Shown here piece by piece: positions 9,819 through 18,153 of a DNA stretch of 64,000 bases. The notes below the pieces were generated by a model. That model had not been told where the DNA came from. It saw nothing but the letters and a program-made list of their open reading frames with translations, and searched no databases. The DNA comes from Chitinophaga eiseniae (lineage in GTDB: Bacteria; Bacteroidota; Bacteroidia; Chitinophagales; Chitinophagaceae): the NCBI RefSeq assembly GCF_012641265.1, contig NZ_JABAHZ010000002.1:1240001-1304000 (forward strand), given 5' to 3'. How positions within the stretch are numbered: position 1 is the stretch's first letter; every line of letters begins with the position of its first letter. The translations under genes were made by a program, and so were the position numbers.

Positions 9819-10409
9819 ATGAAAAAAGCAGCAGGAACACGGTTAAATATTCTACAAAAAGCTTTTGAACTGATATACGAAAAGGGCTATCAGACCACCA
9901 GTATCGATGATATTCTTGCTACCACGCAGGTAACAAAAGGAGCTTTTTATTACCATTTCAGAAACAAAGATGAAATGGGAATAGCTATCATCAACGAATT
10001 GCTGAAACCAACACTTGCAAGCAGTTTTATTGCGCCGTTGCAAAACGATAAAAACCCAATAGAGGCTATTTACAAATTAATACATTATCTCTTGATCGAG
10101 GATGAATTTTTACAGGTGCAACACGGTTGCCCTGTTGCCAACTTTACCCAAGAGATGGCATCCTGGAACAAAGATTTCAATGATGCGTTAAACGACATTA
10201 CACAACAATGGATAAAGACAATGGCAGCGGCCATTGTAAAAGGAAAAGAAAAAGGGCAGATACGCGATGATATAAATGCGAAACAGGTAGCCATGTTTGT
10301 AACATCCGGCTATTGGGGCATACGGAATTTTGCAAAGCTCGAAAACAACAAAAAGGTTTATCTGTCTTATTTGAAGGAGCTTAAACGTTACCTAAACACT
10401 TTGAAATAA
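9819..10409 (+). CDS. TetR/AcrR family transcriptional regulator
   Basis: A 196-residue one-component repressor. The N-terminal helix-turn-helix is clear (about residues 8-55): GYQTTSIDDILATTQVTKGA then FYYHFRNKDEMG. The rest is the variable ligand-binding domain, with a TetR C-terminal-like segment (CPVANFTQEMASWN, then IRNFAKLENNKK). It precedes the membrane protein/DUF3817/rhodanese operon by 68 bp, and both its own start and that operon carry the same palindrome. It is therefore probably an autorepressor that also controls the operon. Base composition is more AT-rich than the flanking M20 gene, consistent with a transferred module. The inducer is unknown. Confidence 0.92.
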   Translation: MKKAAGTRLNILQKAFELIYEKGYQTTSIDDILATTQVTKGAFYYHFRNKDEMGIAIINELLKPTLASSFIAPLQNDKNPIEAIYKLIHYLLIEDEFLQVQHGCPVANFTQEMASWNKDFNDALNDITQQWIKTMAAAIVKGKEKGQIRDDINAKQVAMFVTSGYWGIRNFAKLENNKKVYLSYLKELKRYLNTLK

Positions 10410-10420
10410 TTTTTTTCTCT

Positions 10421-10446
10421 AAAAACATACTAGTTAGTATGTTTTT
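10421..10446 (+). promoter_or_regulatory. Perfect palindromic TetR operator before the operon
   Basis: Two 12-bp arms (10421-10432 and 10435-10446) form a perfect inverted repeat around a central GT; the core is acatactagttagtatgt. A -7-like ttactttg follows at about 10450-10457, so a bound repressor would cover the promoter spacer. The related half-site before tetR supports the assignment. Confidence 0.75.
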
Positions 10447-10477
10447 GTTTTACTTTGCATCGTAAACGAAAAGTACG

Positions 10478-10936
10478 ATGTATCAGGCGCTTACATTTTA
10501 TCACTCAATTTTCCGTTGGCTTGTACTGGCCAGCTTAATTTTTGCTATTTACAACGCATACAAAGGATATACTTCAAAACGCCATTTTACCAGAACAGAT
10601 AATGCCGTCAGGCATTGGACGGCCACCATTGCCCATATCCAGCTGGTAATTGGAATTATTCTTTATTCTCAAAGCCCTGTCATTAAATATTTCTGGACAA
10701 ATTTTAAAGACACCGTTCACCACATTGATATGGCATTCTTCGGCGTACTCCATATTGCTTTAATGCTAATAGCTATCATATTCATTACTATTGGTTCGGC
10801 ATTATCAAAACGGAAACCAACAGACAATGAAAAATTCAAAACGATGCTGATATGGTTTTCAATTTCCCTGATTATTATTCTCATTGCCATTCCCTGGCCG
10901 TTTTCACCATTAGCAAACAGACCTTACTTTAGATAA
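10478..10936 (+). CDS. Four-helix integral membrane protein (cytochrome b-like)
   Basis: A 152-residue protein with four predicted membrane helices (about 12-28, 48-68, 85-108 and 113-135) and no signal peptide. Histidines fall within or at the ends of helices: FYHSIFRWLV, RHWTATIAHIQLV, TVHHIDMAFFGVLHIALM. That pattern resembles small cytochrome b-like membrane proteins seen in Bacteroidota. Haem binding is inference only. It is the first gene behind the perfect TetR operator and is followed 1 bp later by the DUF3817 gene. The function is not established. Confidence 0.75.
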   Translation: MYQALTFYHSIFRWLVLASLIFAIYNAYKGYTSKRHFTRTDNAVRHWTATIAHIQLVIGIILYSQSPVIKYFWTNFKDTVHHIDMAFFGVLHIALMLIAIIFITIGSALSKRKPTDNEKFKTMLIWFSISLIIILIAIPWPFSPLANRPYFR

Positions 10937-10937
10937 A

Positions 10938-11252
10938 ATGAAAGATTTATTTAGAACAAAAATCGGAAGATTACGAGTTATTGGCTACCTGGAAGGGATT
11001 TCATTGTTAGTATTGGTTTTTATAGCCGTTCCAATGAAGTATTACTTCGGAAACCCAAGCCTGTCAAAGGCGCTTGGCCCCATTCATGGAGCAATATTTT
11101 TACTCTTTTTGTTCAACACATTAAGCGTTGGCGTTGAACAAAACTGGAAATTCAAAACAACCACCTGGAGAGTTATTTTGGCCTGCTTCATTCCATTCGG
11201 GACATTTTATATTGACAGCAGGATTTTAAGCAAACTCAAAGAGAAAGAATGA
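10938..11252 (+). CDS. DUF3817 domain membrane protein
   Basis: A 104-residue protein with about three hydrophobic segments. It carries the DUF3817 pattern: GYLEGISLLVLVFIAVPMKY near residue 18, then GPIHGAIFLLFLFNTL and an end ILACFIPFGTFYIDSRIL. The biochemical role of the domain is unknown to me. It starts 1 bp after the four-helix protein and its stop codon overlaps the rhodanese start as ATGA, so translation is coupled. Confidence 0.85.
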   Translation: MKDLFRTKIGRLRVIGYLEGISLLVLVFIAVPMKYYFGNPSLSKALGPIHGAIFLLFLFNTLSVGVEQNWKFKTTTWRVILACFIPFGTFYIDSRILSKLKEKE

Positions 11253-11620
11253 AAACAGTTTTAATAATAGCAGGTGTACTTTTACTACTATACGTTTCGT
11301 ATCGAACGTATCGTTTTGCTACCCTTGACAAAGGGTTATCTACTGAAATTGCAAATGGAGCAATCATATTAGATGTCCGGACAGAGAATGAATATGCAAT
11401 GGGGCATATTGAAGGTGCAATCAATATTTCTTTGGGAACAATCCGTGAAAGGTACATTGAACTGGATACCAGTAAAACTTATATAACCTGTTGTTCACAC
11501 GGTTTAAGAAGTGTGAAAGCCGAAGCCATTCTAAAGGAAAGGGGATTTAAGCATATTTTTAATGGTGGTGCCTGGACGGATCTGGAAAAAATAGTAACTG
11601 GGCAGAAAAACAAAAAATGA
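11249..11620 (+). CDS. Membrane-anchored rhodanese-domain protein
   Basis: A 123-residue single-domain rhodanese. Residues 1-17 form a membrane anchor (MKTVLIIAGVLLLLYVSYRT). The domain shows ILDVRTENEYAMGHIEGAIN (about 40-60) and the active-site loop TYITCCSHGLRS (about 79-90), where the second cysteine takes the persulfide-carrying position. Rhodaneses move sulfane sulfur. Coupling to two membrane proteins and a TetR repressor suggests a membrane-associated sulfur or redox stress function, which is inference. A strong terminator follows. Confidence 0.9.
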   Translation: MKTVLIIAGVLLLLYVSYRTYRFATLDKGLSTEIANGAIILDVRTENEYAMGHIEGAINISLGTIRERYIELDTSKTYITCCSHGLRSVKAEAILKERGFKHIFNGGAWTDLEKIVTGQKNKK

Positions 11621-11687
11621 TCGCTGTTTTTAAAACGGGCATGTCAGCTTGAACCATTACCAGGGTTGGAAATTTCTTTTAAAAGAA

Positions 11688-11717
11688 GGGCCTGTTAAAC
11701 AACAGGCCCGGTTTTTT
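11688..11717 (+). terminator. Rho-independent terminator after the rhodanese operon
   Basis: A perfect 9-bp stem GGGCCTGTT/AACAGGCCC with an AAAC loop, then GG and six T residues. Confidence 0.9.
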
Positions 11718-11752
11718 AGATAGAATATTTATTGCTAAATGTATGAAAGCGA

Positions 11753-12430
11753 TTAATTGATCTTTTTGAGGCTGTTGACCGCCTGGGCCGACAGCACTAA
11801 TTCAGCGAGGCTGTCTACCTGGATGTCGCCATATCGATAGCCGGGGTAGAAATAAAGTGATCCATTTTTATGCATCGAAATTTTTACTGAATCCAGTTTA
11901 GCCGCATCACTTACTTCCAGTATATTGGCGGTATCGCCGGTGTAATGGAAGCGTTTTATGTTTACATCACTGAAGTAAGATCGTACATGCGATCCTGCGT
12001 ACATGTCGAGCTGGTCGGCTACCAGGCCATTCAGAAAAACATTGCAGCGGCTGGTGTTACGGATATAACTGAGTTGCTGACAGTTCAATGTAATGCCCCG
12101 TGCTTTCCGGATTTCAATGAACAAGGTGTCACCAATTTGGTGCGACGTGATATTTTTATACGATTCCAGGCTGTAATCTGCTGTGGTATTGATAGTTACG
12201 TCAGGATGCTCTTCTTTGCCGTCTCCCTCGATAGAGCTGGTTAGTACCAAGGCTTTGAATGGCGGAAGTGAAGCCTTGGTATAATCAGGATCAGGTTTTT
12301 GCCGTTGGTCATATGCCGGGTTGTTGGTAATGCCTTTGTTATAGCCGGCCTTCAGTATAATGGCAGAAAACAGCATGCCTATTACCAGTAGTCCCATGAA
12401 TCCCAGGAGTAATTGATTGCTCGTTTTCAT
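11753..12430 (-). CDS. Membrane-anchored hypothetical protein of the GntR-ABC operon
   Basis: I start this at the ATG at 12430 (MKTSNQLLLGFMGLL), 1 bp after the GntR stop codon, rather than an upstream ATG inside the GntR gene. The product has about 225 residues: one N-terminal membrane anchor (about 7-26) and an exported remainder. The C-terminal part alternates short beta-strand segments (TLFIEIRKARGITLNC, SYFSDVNIKRFHYTGD, DSVKISMHKNGSLYFYP), like the beta-solenoid of DUF2807-type proteins, but I am not certain of the family. It is the last gene of a four-gene minus-strand operon. Confidence 0.7.
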   Translation of the reverse strand: MKTSNQLLLGFMGLLVIGMLFSAIILKAGYNKGITNNPAYDQRQKPDPDYTKASLPPFKALVLTSSIEGDGKEEHPDVTINTTADYSLESYKNITSHQIGDTLFIEIRKARGITLNCQQLSYIRNTSRCNVFLNGLVADQLDMYAGSHVRSYFSDVNIKRFHYTGDTANILEVSDAAKLDSVKISMHKNGSLYFYPGYRYGDIQVDSLAELVLSAQAVNSLKKIN

Positions 12431-12431
12431 G

Positions 12432-12803
12432 TTAGTTAAAGTTTGATTTTTTGAATTTCTCAAAATGAGGTTTCAGTTCATCGAGGTCGAGGTCCAGCAG
12501 GTACATGCTGCGGAAGAAGCTGGGTAATTCATTGGTGATAAAGGCTTCTTTTTTGTATTGCTTTATTTTCTTTACCGCATCAGCACTGATGAAATAGCCG
12601 ATTCCTCTTTTATTGTAAATAATTTCCTGTTGTTGTAATAACTCACAGGTCCGCATCACCGTATTTGGGTTTACTTCCAGTAGTACGGCCAGTTCCCTGA
12701 CGGAGGGCAACCGTTCTTCGGTTTGCCATTTACTGAGCAATACCTGCTCACAGATATAGTCTGCGATCTGCACGTATATTGCCTGGGTATCTTTGAATTC
12801 CAT
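12432..12803 (-). CDS. GntR family regulator, YtrA subfamily
   Basis: A 123-residue short GntR protein. The winged helix occupies residues about 1-75 (IYVQIADYICEQVLLSKWQ, then LPSVRELAVLLEVNPNTVMR, a textbook GntR recognition helix). Only a short C-terminal helix pair follows, as in the YtrA subfamily, which regulates ABC transporter operons. It sits in the operon with an ABC ATPase and membrane subunit, and a 10-bp inverted repeat at 14483-14508 in front of that operon is its probable operator. It is likely an autoregulator. Confidence 0.92.
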   Translation of the reverse strand: MEFKDTQAIYVQIADYICEQVLLSKWQTEERLPSVRELAVLLEVNPNTVMRTCELLQQQEIIYNKRGIGYFISADAVKKIKQYKKEAFITNELPSFFRSMYLLDLDLDELKPHFEKFKKSNFN

Positions 12804-12814
12804 CTCTCAAAAAT

Positions 12815-13636
12815 TTAAATTTCCTGGTCTTTCAACCTAAAAAAGGCAATCGTCCATAAAATAGGGGCTAACAAAAACCTAAAGGCGAAGAGGTAGCTAT
12901 CCTGTAGCCAAACCGGGATGAAATAGGTGGTGGTATGCCATACCTGTGGGCCGCCTGTTTGTTTAATGACAAGTATAAATGGCATTCCTCTTTTCCACAT
13001 ATCTTTTTCAAATCCGAAAACAAAAGTCAGCAAGATACAGTTAACGAGATAGAGCCCCAATCCCAAAAGAAATATGCAGAGCACTGTTTTGATAAAAGAG
13101 ACTTTATGAAAATAAGTAGCGCCCAGTAAAAAAGCGGCCTGCAGGACGAAGTAAGCATAATAGATATACCTTTTTTCATCTGGGTTGTTGAGAAACTGGT
13201 AATTCAGCTCAATGGGCTTATGACGCAGGGTCAGTTCTATGCCGTTGATGATTTTATAGGTACAGTAAAAGCTGAGATGATAAAAGAGGAAATAGCCTAC
13301 TGTAGTAAACAATAGTACCGTGATGAATTTCTCAAACAGGGAGGCGGGTATCATCAGGAAGTCGATGCCTTTTTCCTTGCTTCCCAGTTCATTGAAGGAT
13401 CTGCTGGTAAGCAGCATGCCCCCGAAGAACAGGCCCATGTAGTAGATCGGCGCTATTTCATTCATGCGGGTAAAGGCATCGCCATTAAACAGGACCATTA
13501 GAACGGGAATGATGGTGGATAGGCCGAAAATAGCGGCCATTCCCATCAGGTAAAAACGGTAATGATCCGTAATATGTTTTTGCAGGTAGAGCTGCATGCG
13601 CGGCGGGCTGAAAAAGTTATTTGGTTGCATGGGCAA
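12815..13636 (-). CDS. ABC transporter membrane subunit (ABC-2-like)
   Basis: A 273-residue integral membrane protein with about six hydrophobic segments, for example FYLMGMAAIFGLSTIIPVLM near residue 30 and TVLCIFLLGLGLYLVNCILL in the second half. The loop SRSFNELGSKEKGIDFLMIP resembles the conserved region of ABC-2-type permeases. It follows the ATPase gene directly (no intergenic base) and precedes the GntR gene by 11 bp. It therefore probably forms the transport channel of this YtrA-type system. The exported substrate is unknown. Confidence 0.75.
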   Translation of the reverse strand: MPMQPNNFFSPPRMQLYLQKHITDHYRFYLMGMAAIFGLSTIIPVLMVLFNGDAFTRMNEIAPIYYMGLFFGGMLLTSRSFNELGSKEKGIDFLMIPASLFEKFITVLLFTTVGYFLFYHLSFYCTYKIINGIELTLRHKPIELNYQFLNNPDEKRYIYYAYFVLQAAFLLGATYFHKVSFIKTVLCIFLLGLGLYLVNCILLTFVFGFEKDMWKRGMPFILVIKQTGGPQVWHTTTYFIPVWLQDSYLFAFRFLLAPILWTIAFFRLKDQEI

Positions 13637-14470
13637 TTAGTTAAATATTTCCTGGATAGGTTGCTGGTTAGTGAGAATAGCATTGAATAGCAGTTCCATG
13701 TCTATTTTGCTATGTTCCTGGCCGGTGTTGCGGGTAATAATGGTATGTCCCCGCAGGTTACTGTCGGCAAACAGTACGCCGGTGGATTCCTCTATGCGGC
13801 TCACGGTTTTGAAGCTCAGTTTATCCGTTACCGTTTGTACATCTTCGCGGAAAATGATCTTATGGTCGTTGATGATCACGATGCTATCGATCAGGTTGTC
13901 GAGATCACGTACCTGGTGTGTGGATATTACAATGCATTTATCGTCGCTCACGGCGGCGGCAATTACTTTGCGGAACTGACTTTTAGACGGGATGTCCAGG
14001 CCGTTTGTGGGTTCGTCCATGATCAGCACTTTCGTGTTGGTAGCCAGGGCGAAGCTGATGAGCACTTTTTTCTTTTGTCCGTAAGACATTTCGGTGAGCA
14101 TATGATCCCGGGGGATGTCGAACTCTTTGAGGTAGCTGAAGAAGGCGCCCTGGTCGAAGTTGGGGTAAAATGGCGCATACGTATTCACGTAGCGGGTAAT
14201 GCTCACCCTGGGCAGGTAGAACTCTTCCGGTACCAGAAATATTTCGCGCAGGAAGGCGGGTTGTCTTTTAGCGGCAGCATAACCCATTACTTCGCAGGTG
14301 CCTTTGTCGGGGTACAACAAGCCGGCCATCTGTTTCAGAAGAGTAGATTTGCCTGCGCCGTTTTTTCCCAGCAATCCATAAATGTGCCCGGCTTCCAGCC
14401 GTAGCTGGAGATTGTCGAAGAGGGGCTTGTTTTTCCGGTAGCTGAATGACAGGGATTGGATGTTAATCAT
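13637..14470 (-). CDS. ABC transporter ATP-binding protein
   Basis: A 277-residue ABC ATPase, first gene of the GntR operon. It has Walker A GLLGKNGAGKSTLL (about 33-46), a signature at LTEMSYGQKKKVLIS (about 133), Walker B KVLIMDEPTNGLD (about 150-162) and a switch histidine in IVISTHQVRDLD. The signature reads SYGQ rather than SGGQ, a common variant in this subfamily. The gene starts just downstream of an inverted repeat and a TTG-N18-TACCTTTA promoter on the minus strand. Confidence 0.93.
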   Translation of the reverse strand: MINIQSLSFSYRKNKPLFDNLQLRLEAGHIYGLLGKNGAGKSTLLKQMAGLLYPDKGTCEVMGYAAAKRQPAFLREIFLVPEEFYLPRVSITRYVNTYAPFYPNFDQGAFFSYLKEFDIPRDHMLTEMSYGQKKKVLISFALATNTKVLIMDEPTNGLDIPSKSQFRKVIAAAVSDDKCIVISTHQVRDLDNLIDSIVIINDHKIIFREDVQTVTDKLSFKTVSRIEESTGVLFADSNLRGHTIITRNTGQEHSKIDMELLFNAILTNQQPIQEIFN

Positions 14471-14482
14471 ATTGTCGTGGTT

Positions 14483-14508
14483 TAGTGTACTATTTTACTA
14501 GTACACTA
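14483..14508 (-). promoter_or_regulatory. GntR (YtrA-type) operator
   Basis: A 10-bp perfect inverted repeat TAGTGTACTA / TAGTACACTA with a 6-nt spacer. It lies directly downstream of the minus-strand -7 element and 12 bp before the first operon gene. The position and symmetry are what a GntR repressor site should have. Confidence 0.7.
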
Positions 14509-14537
14509 TAAAGGTAGGAGTATTTTTTAAATATCAA
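14509..14537 (-). promoter_or_regulatory. Promoter of the GntR-ABC operon
   Basis: On the minus strand, TTG at 14537-14535, an 18-bp spacer and TACCTTTA at 14516-14509 fit the Bacteroidota promoter pattern apart from the last base. The operator palindrome begins at the next base. Confidence 0.5.
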
Positions 14538-14560
14538 AATAAATTTTGGGAAGCTTGATA

Positions 14561-14598
14561 AAATAAAGAGAGGAAGCCTGTATACAGGCTTCCTCTCT
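14561..14598 (-). terminator. Rho-independent terminator after glyA
   Basis: A perfect 14-bp stem (14567-14580 with 14585-14598) around a TATA loop. On the minus strand it is followed by a T-rich tail (TTTATTTTATC). It begins 26 bp after the glyA stop codon. Confidence 0.85.
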
Positions 14599-14623
14599 TA
14601 TATATACTTGTGAGGGTACGTTA

Positions 14624-15901
14624 TTATAATTCAGGATACAGGGCAAACTGTTTCATGAAGGTATTTACTTCTCCTCTTACTTTAGTGATCAGTGCTTCGT
14701 TATCTGCGTCCAGGATCAGTTGATCGATCCAGTCTACGATTTGTTCCATGTGACCTTCTTTCAGTCCACGGGTGGTGATAGCGGGAACGCCTACACGGAT
14801 ACCGGAAGTAACGAACGCAGATTTATCATCGAAAGGCACCATGTTTTTATTAACGGTGATATCCGCTTTAACAAGGGTTTGTTCAGCTTTTTTTCCGGAG
14901 ATATTTTTATTGCGGAGGTCAATCAGCATCAGGTGGTTATCGGTACCGCCGGAGATGATTTCGTAGCCTTTACCTACCAGGCTTTTAGCCATGGCCTGTG
15001 CATTTTTCAGGATCTGGTTGGCGTATACGGTGTAGTCGTCAGACAGGATCTCGAAGAAGGAAACGGCTTTTGCAGCGATGATATGTTCCAGCGGGCCGCC
15101 CTGGATGCCAGGGAATACAGCAGTATCAATCAGGGAGCTCATCATGCGGATTTCACCTTTGGGTGTTTTCAGGCCAAATGGATTTTCGAAATCGGCGCCC
15201 ATCATGATCATACCGCCGCGGGGACCGCGCAGTGTTTTGTGGGTAGTGGTAGTAACGAAGTGGCAATGTGCAAATGGAGAATTCAGTAATCCTTTCGCAA
15301 TCAGACCTGCCGGGTGGGCGATATCCGCCATTACGAAAGCGCCTACTGAGTCGGCGATTTCGCGGATACGTTTATAATCCCAGTCGCGGCTATAAGCAGA
15401 AGCACCGCAAACAATCAGTTTGGGTTTTTCGCGTTGGGCGATTTCTTCCATTTTATCATATTCTACGAGGCCGGTTTCTTTGTTAACGCCATAGAAATGA
15501 GGCTGATAAAGTTTACCGGAGTAGTTTACTGCAGAACCGTGGGTAAGGTGACCGCCCATGCTCAGATCCAGTCCCAGGATTTTGTCGCCGGGTTGGAGGA
15601 TAGCCAGCATTACTGCTGCATTGGCCTGTGCGCCGGAGTGTGGCTGTACATTCACGTATGCAGCGCCAAATATTTGTTTAGCCCTGTCGATGGCCAGTTG
15701 TTCGCTTTGGTCTACAATTTCGCAGCCGGCATAATATCTTCTGCCAGGGTAGCCTTCGGCATATTTATTCGTCATCACCTGCCCCATCGCCTGCATTACC
15801 TGTAAGCTGGTAAAGTTTTCAGAAGCAATTAACTCGATGCCATGGCGCTGACGCTCCAATTCCTGGCCGATTAAATCAAATATTTGCTGGTCTCTTTGCA
15901 T
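14624..15901 (-). CDS. glyA: Serine hydroxymethyltransferase
   Basis: GlyA interconverts serine and glycine with tetrahydrofolate, supplying one-carbon units. The 425-residue length is normal. The PLP lysine is K222 in [17 protein letters not shown]. The folate/PLP N-terminal motif [11 protein letters not shown] (about 22-32), [17 protein letters not shown] (about 45-61) and [14 protein letters not shown] (about 191-204) are all present. It is a cytosolic, single-gene unit closed by a strong terminator. The 240 bp upstream carry no recognised riboswitch. Confidence 0.98.
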   Translation of the reverse strand: MQRDQQIFDLIGQELERQRHGIELIASENFTSLQVMQAMGQVMTNKYAEGYPGRRYYAGCEIVDQSEQLAIDRAKQIFGAAYVNVQPHSGAQANAAVMLAILQPGDKILGLDLSMGGHLTHGSAVNYSGKLYQPHFYGVNKETGLVEYDKMEEIAQREKPKLIVCGASAYSRDWDYKRIREIADSVGAFVMADIAHPAGLIAKGLLNSPFAHCHFVTTTTHKTLRGPRGGMIMMGADFENPFGLKTPKGEIRMMSSLIDTAVFPGIQGGPLEHIIAAKAVSFFEILSDDYTVYANQILKNAQAMAKSLVGKGYEIISGGTDNHLMLIDLRNKNISGKKAEQTLVKADITVNKNMVPFDDKSAFVTSGIRVGVPAITTRGLKEGHMEQIVDWIDQLILDADNEALITKVRGEVNTFMKQFALYPEL

Positions 15902-15949
15902 GTTGCCTTAAATTTGACGCAAAAATAAATGATAGTCTGATGAATTGCA

Positions 15950-16090
15950 AGAAAAGCCCAAAGCGGGAAGCTAAAAGCGATAGCAGCATGCAAAATCTAC
16001 TATCACGCATGATCCATGCAAATAATTCGCTGCACAAGTTATCTGCGATAATAGCTTTTTGCTTTATCCTTTTAGCTTTTTGCTCTTTTT
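15950..16090. repeat. Degenerate AAAGC/GCTTT inverted repeat region
   Basis: The gap between glyA and the nucleotidyltransferase is rich in AAGCTAAAAGC-type words on the left and GCTTTTTGC, GCTTTATCC, TTTTAGC on the right, forming an imperfect inverted repeat. The right part (gataatagctttttgctttat) resembles the arms of the 25-bp inverted repeat at 22080-22149. I read it as a second, more degenerate member of the same intergenic repeat family. Confidence 0.4.
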
Positions 16091-16142
16091 TGCCTATTTT
16101 CGCGGCATTCGAGCGTACTCGCAATCCTAACTACAACACTCA

Positions 16143-17135
16143 ATGAAGGCAATAATACCAGTGGCAGGGGCAGGCACCAAACTTCGTCCACATACATATA
16201 CCCAGCCCAAAGCATTAATACCTTTAGCCGGCAGAACCATACTCAGTATTATCATTGATCAGCTGGTGGAGGCCGGGATTTCTGAATTTGTATTCGTGGT
16301 AGGCTACCTGGGTGAGAAAATCCAACACTACGTTGAAAAGAAATATCCTAAGCTCACCTGTCACTTTGTGCATCAGGCCAGCCGCGAAGGCACCGGTCAC
16401 GCGATGTTGCTGACCCGTGAGGTAGTGGGTAACGATGAGATATTGATCGTATTGGGAGATACTATCTGTGAATGTGACTTCAAAGAAGTGATTGCTGCCC
16501 CGTACTCCATGCTGGGGCTGAAGAAAGTAGATGATCCCCGCAATTTTGGCGTAGCAGAACTGGACGACCAGGCGCGGATTACCCGTGTGGTGGAAAAACC
16601 GCAAATACCTAAGTCAAACCTGGCCCTGGTGGGACTTTACAAGATCAAAGAAACGCAACAACTCTTCGATTGCCTGCAAAGCAATATCGATAATAAGATA
16701 AAATCGCATGATGAGTTCCAGTTGACCGATGCACTGGAATGTATGATAGAGCATGGTGTACAGTTTAACGGCTTTAAGGTATCTAACTGGTTTGACTGTG
16801 GCCGTAAAGATACTTTGCTGGAAACGAATGCCATCCTGCTGAAAAAATATAAACTGGCCAGCAACCCGGTATTACCTTACGAAAATACCATTATCATTCC
16901 CCCGGTAAGTATTGGTGAAGGCTGTAATATAAAAAACGCCATTATTGGTCCCAATGTAGCCATTGGCGATAATACCGTGATCAACTACTCTATTGTAAAA
17001 GACTCTATTATTGGCTCTTTCAGTAACCTGTATGAGGTAGTGTTAAAGTCTTCGCTGATTGGTAGCGATGCCAATATCCGGGGATTGAGCCAAAGTCTGA
17101 ATATCGGCGACAATACAGAAATAGACCTGGGGTAA
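16143..17135 (+). CDS. Sugar-phosphate nucleotidyltransferase with left-handed beta-helix C-terminus
   Basis: A 330-residue two-domain enzyme. The N-terminal nucleotidyltransferase domain has AIIPVAGAGTKLRPHTYTQP (residues 3-22), VLGDTICECDF and VVEKPQ. The C-terminal part (about 250-330) consists of hexapeptide repeats (GEGCNIKNAIIGPNVAIGDN). It activates a sugar-1-phosphate to an NDP-sugar (glucose-1-phosphate thymidylyl- or mannose-1-phosphate guanylyltransferase type) for polysaccharide or lipid glycosylation. The glycine-rich loop reads GAGTKLRP rather than the commoner GxGTRLRP, a conservative change. A TATTTTCG box lies 41 bp upstream. Confidence 0.88.
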   Translation: MKAIIPVAGAGTKLRPHTYTQPKALIPLAGRTILSIIIDQLVEAGISEFVFVVGYLGEKIQHYVEKKYPKLTCHFVHQASREGTGHAMLLTREVVGNDEILIVLGDTICECDFKEVIAAPYSMLGLKKVDDPRNFGVAELDDQARITRVVEKPQIPKSNLALVGLYKIKETQQLFDCLQSNIDNKIKSHDEFQLTDALECMIEHGVQFNGFKVSNWFDCGRKDTLLETNAILLKKYKLASNPVLPYENTIIIPPVSIGEGCNIKNAIIGPNVAIGDNTVINYSIVKDSIIGSFSNLYEVVLKSSLIGSDANIRGLSQSLNIGDNTEIDLG

Positions 17136-17165
17136 AGCTTTCTGCTTTATCGTATATTCGTGGCA

Positions 17166-18113
17166 ATGAATGGCCGTATCACTTCTTTATTTAATATTCA
17201 ATATCCCATTGTCCAGGCAGGTATGATCTGGGCAAGCGGGTGGCGTTTAGCCAGTGCCGTTAGCAATGCGGGTGGTTTGGGCTTGATCGGCGCGGGTAGT
17301 ATGTATCCTGATGTTTTACGGGAACATATACAGCAATGCAAACAGGCTACTGATAGGCCCTTTGGGGTGAATGTACCGTTGCTGTACCCCGATATCGACC
17401 AGCTGATGAATATTATCCTGGAAGAGAAAGTACAAATTGTGTTCACGTCTGCCGGCAATCCCAAAACGTGGACGCCTGTGCTGAAAGCTGCCGGTGTTAA
17501 AGTGGTACATGTGGTGTCCAGCGCCCTGTTTGCCGGTAAAAGTGAAGCTGCCGGCGTAGATGCGGTGGTAGCAGAAGGTTTTGAAGCCGGCGGGCATAAT
17601 GGCAGAGAAGAAACCACCACGATGGTACTGATTCCAGCGGTATGTGAACAGGTAAAAATACCCGTGATTGCCGCAGGGGGCATTGGGTCAGGAAAGGCCA
17701 TGGCAGCGGCTTTTGCCTTGGGTGCATCTGGCGTACAGGTAGGCAGCCGTTTTGTAGCCACCCCTGAAGCTTCTTCCCATATCAATTTTAAACAGGCAGT
17801 GGTAGCGGCGAAAGAAGGCGATACCGCCCTTAGTCTGAAAAAGTTGACACCGGTGCGACTGCTAAAGAACAGCTTTTATAACGCCGTAAAAGCCGCGGAA
17901 GACAGCGGGGCAGACGCTGCTGCCTTACAGGCGTTGCTGGGGCGTGCCAGGGCCAAAAAAGGGATGTTTGAAGGCAACCTGGAAGAAGGAGAGCTGGAAA
18001 TAGGCCAGGTGAGCGCACTGATACATGAGATAAAACCCGCGGCCACGGTATTGGCCGATATTGTAGCCGAATTCAGGGAAACCATGCAGCGGGTTAAAAA
18101 TATCAGGATATAG
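17166..18113 (+). CDS. Nitronate monooxygenase family (2-nitropropane dioxygenase-like) flavoprotein
   Basis: I use the ATG at 17166; an in-frame GTG lies 6 bp upstream. The TIM-barrel FMN enzyme has PIVQAGMIWASGWRLASAVS at the N-terminus, EGFEAGGHNGREET (about 137-150, catalytic His region) and IPVIAAGGIGSGKAMAAAFA followed by GVQVGSRFVATPE, the FMN phosphate site. It is about 316 residues, normal for the family, which oxidises nitronates or reduces enoyl groups. It follows the nucleotidyltransferase by about 30 bp and converges on an ABC permease gene. Confidence 0.9.
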   Translation: MNGRITSLFNIQYPIVQAGMIWASGWRLASAVSNAGGLGLIGAGSMYPDVLREHIQQCKQATDRPFGVNVPLLYPDIDQLMNIILEEKVQIVFTSAGNPKTWTPVLKAAGVKVVHVVSSALFAGKSEAAGVDAVVAEGFEAGGHNGREETTTMVLIPAVCEQVKIPVIAAGGIGSGKAMAAAFALGASGVQVGSRFVATPEASSHINFKQAVVAAKEGDTALSLKKLTPVRLLKNSFYNAVKAAEDSGADAAALQALLGRARAKKGMFEGNLEEGELEIGQVSALIHEIKPAATVLADIVAEFRETMQRVKNIRI

Positions 18114-18153
18114 TGTTGCGCCCCACCCCGGCCGGGGCGGGACGCGTATAATT

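Noticed and set aside
15902..16142. Riboswitch upstream of glyA
   Set aside because: No conserved glycine, THF or SAM aptamer elements were recognisable; the gap is mainly degenerate repeats.
15940..16146. 68-codon plus-strand frame before the nucleotidyltransferase
   Set aside because: It coincides with the degenerate AAAGC/GCTTT repeat region. The apparent hydrophobic stretch comes from GCTTT/TTTTGC words.
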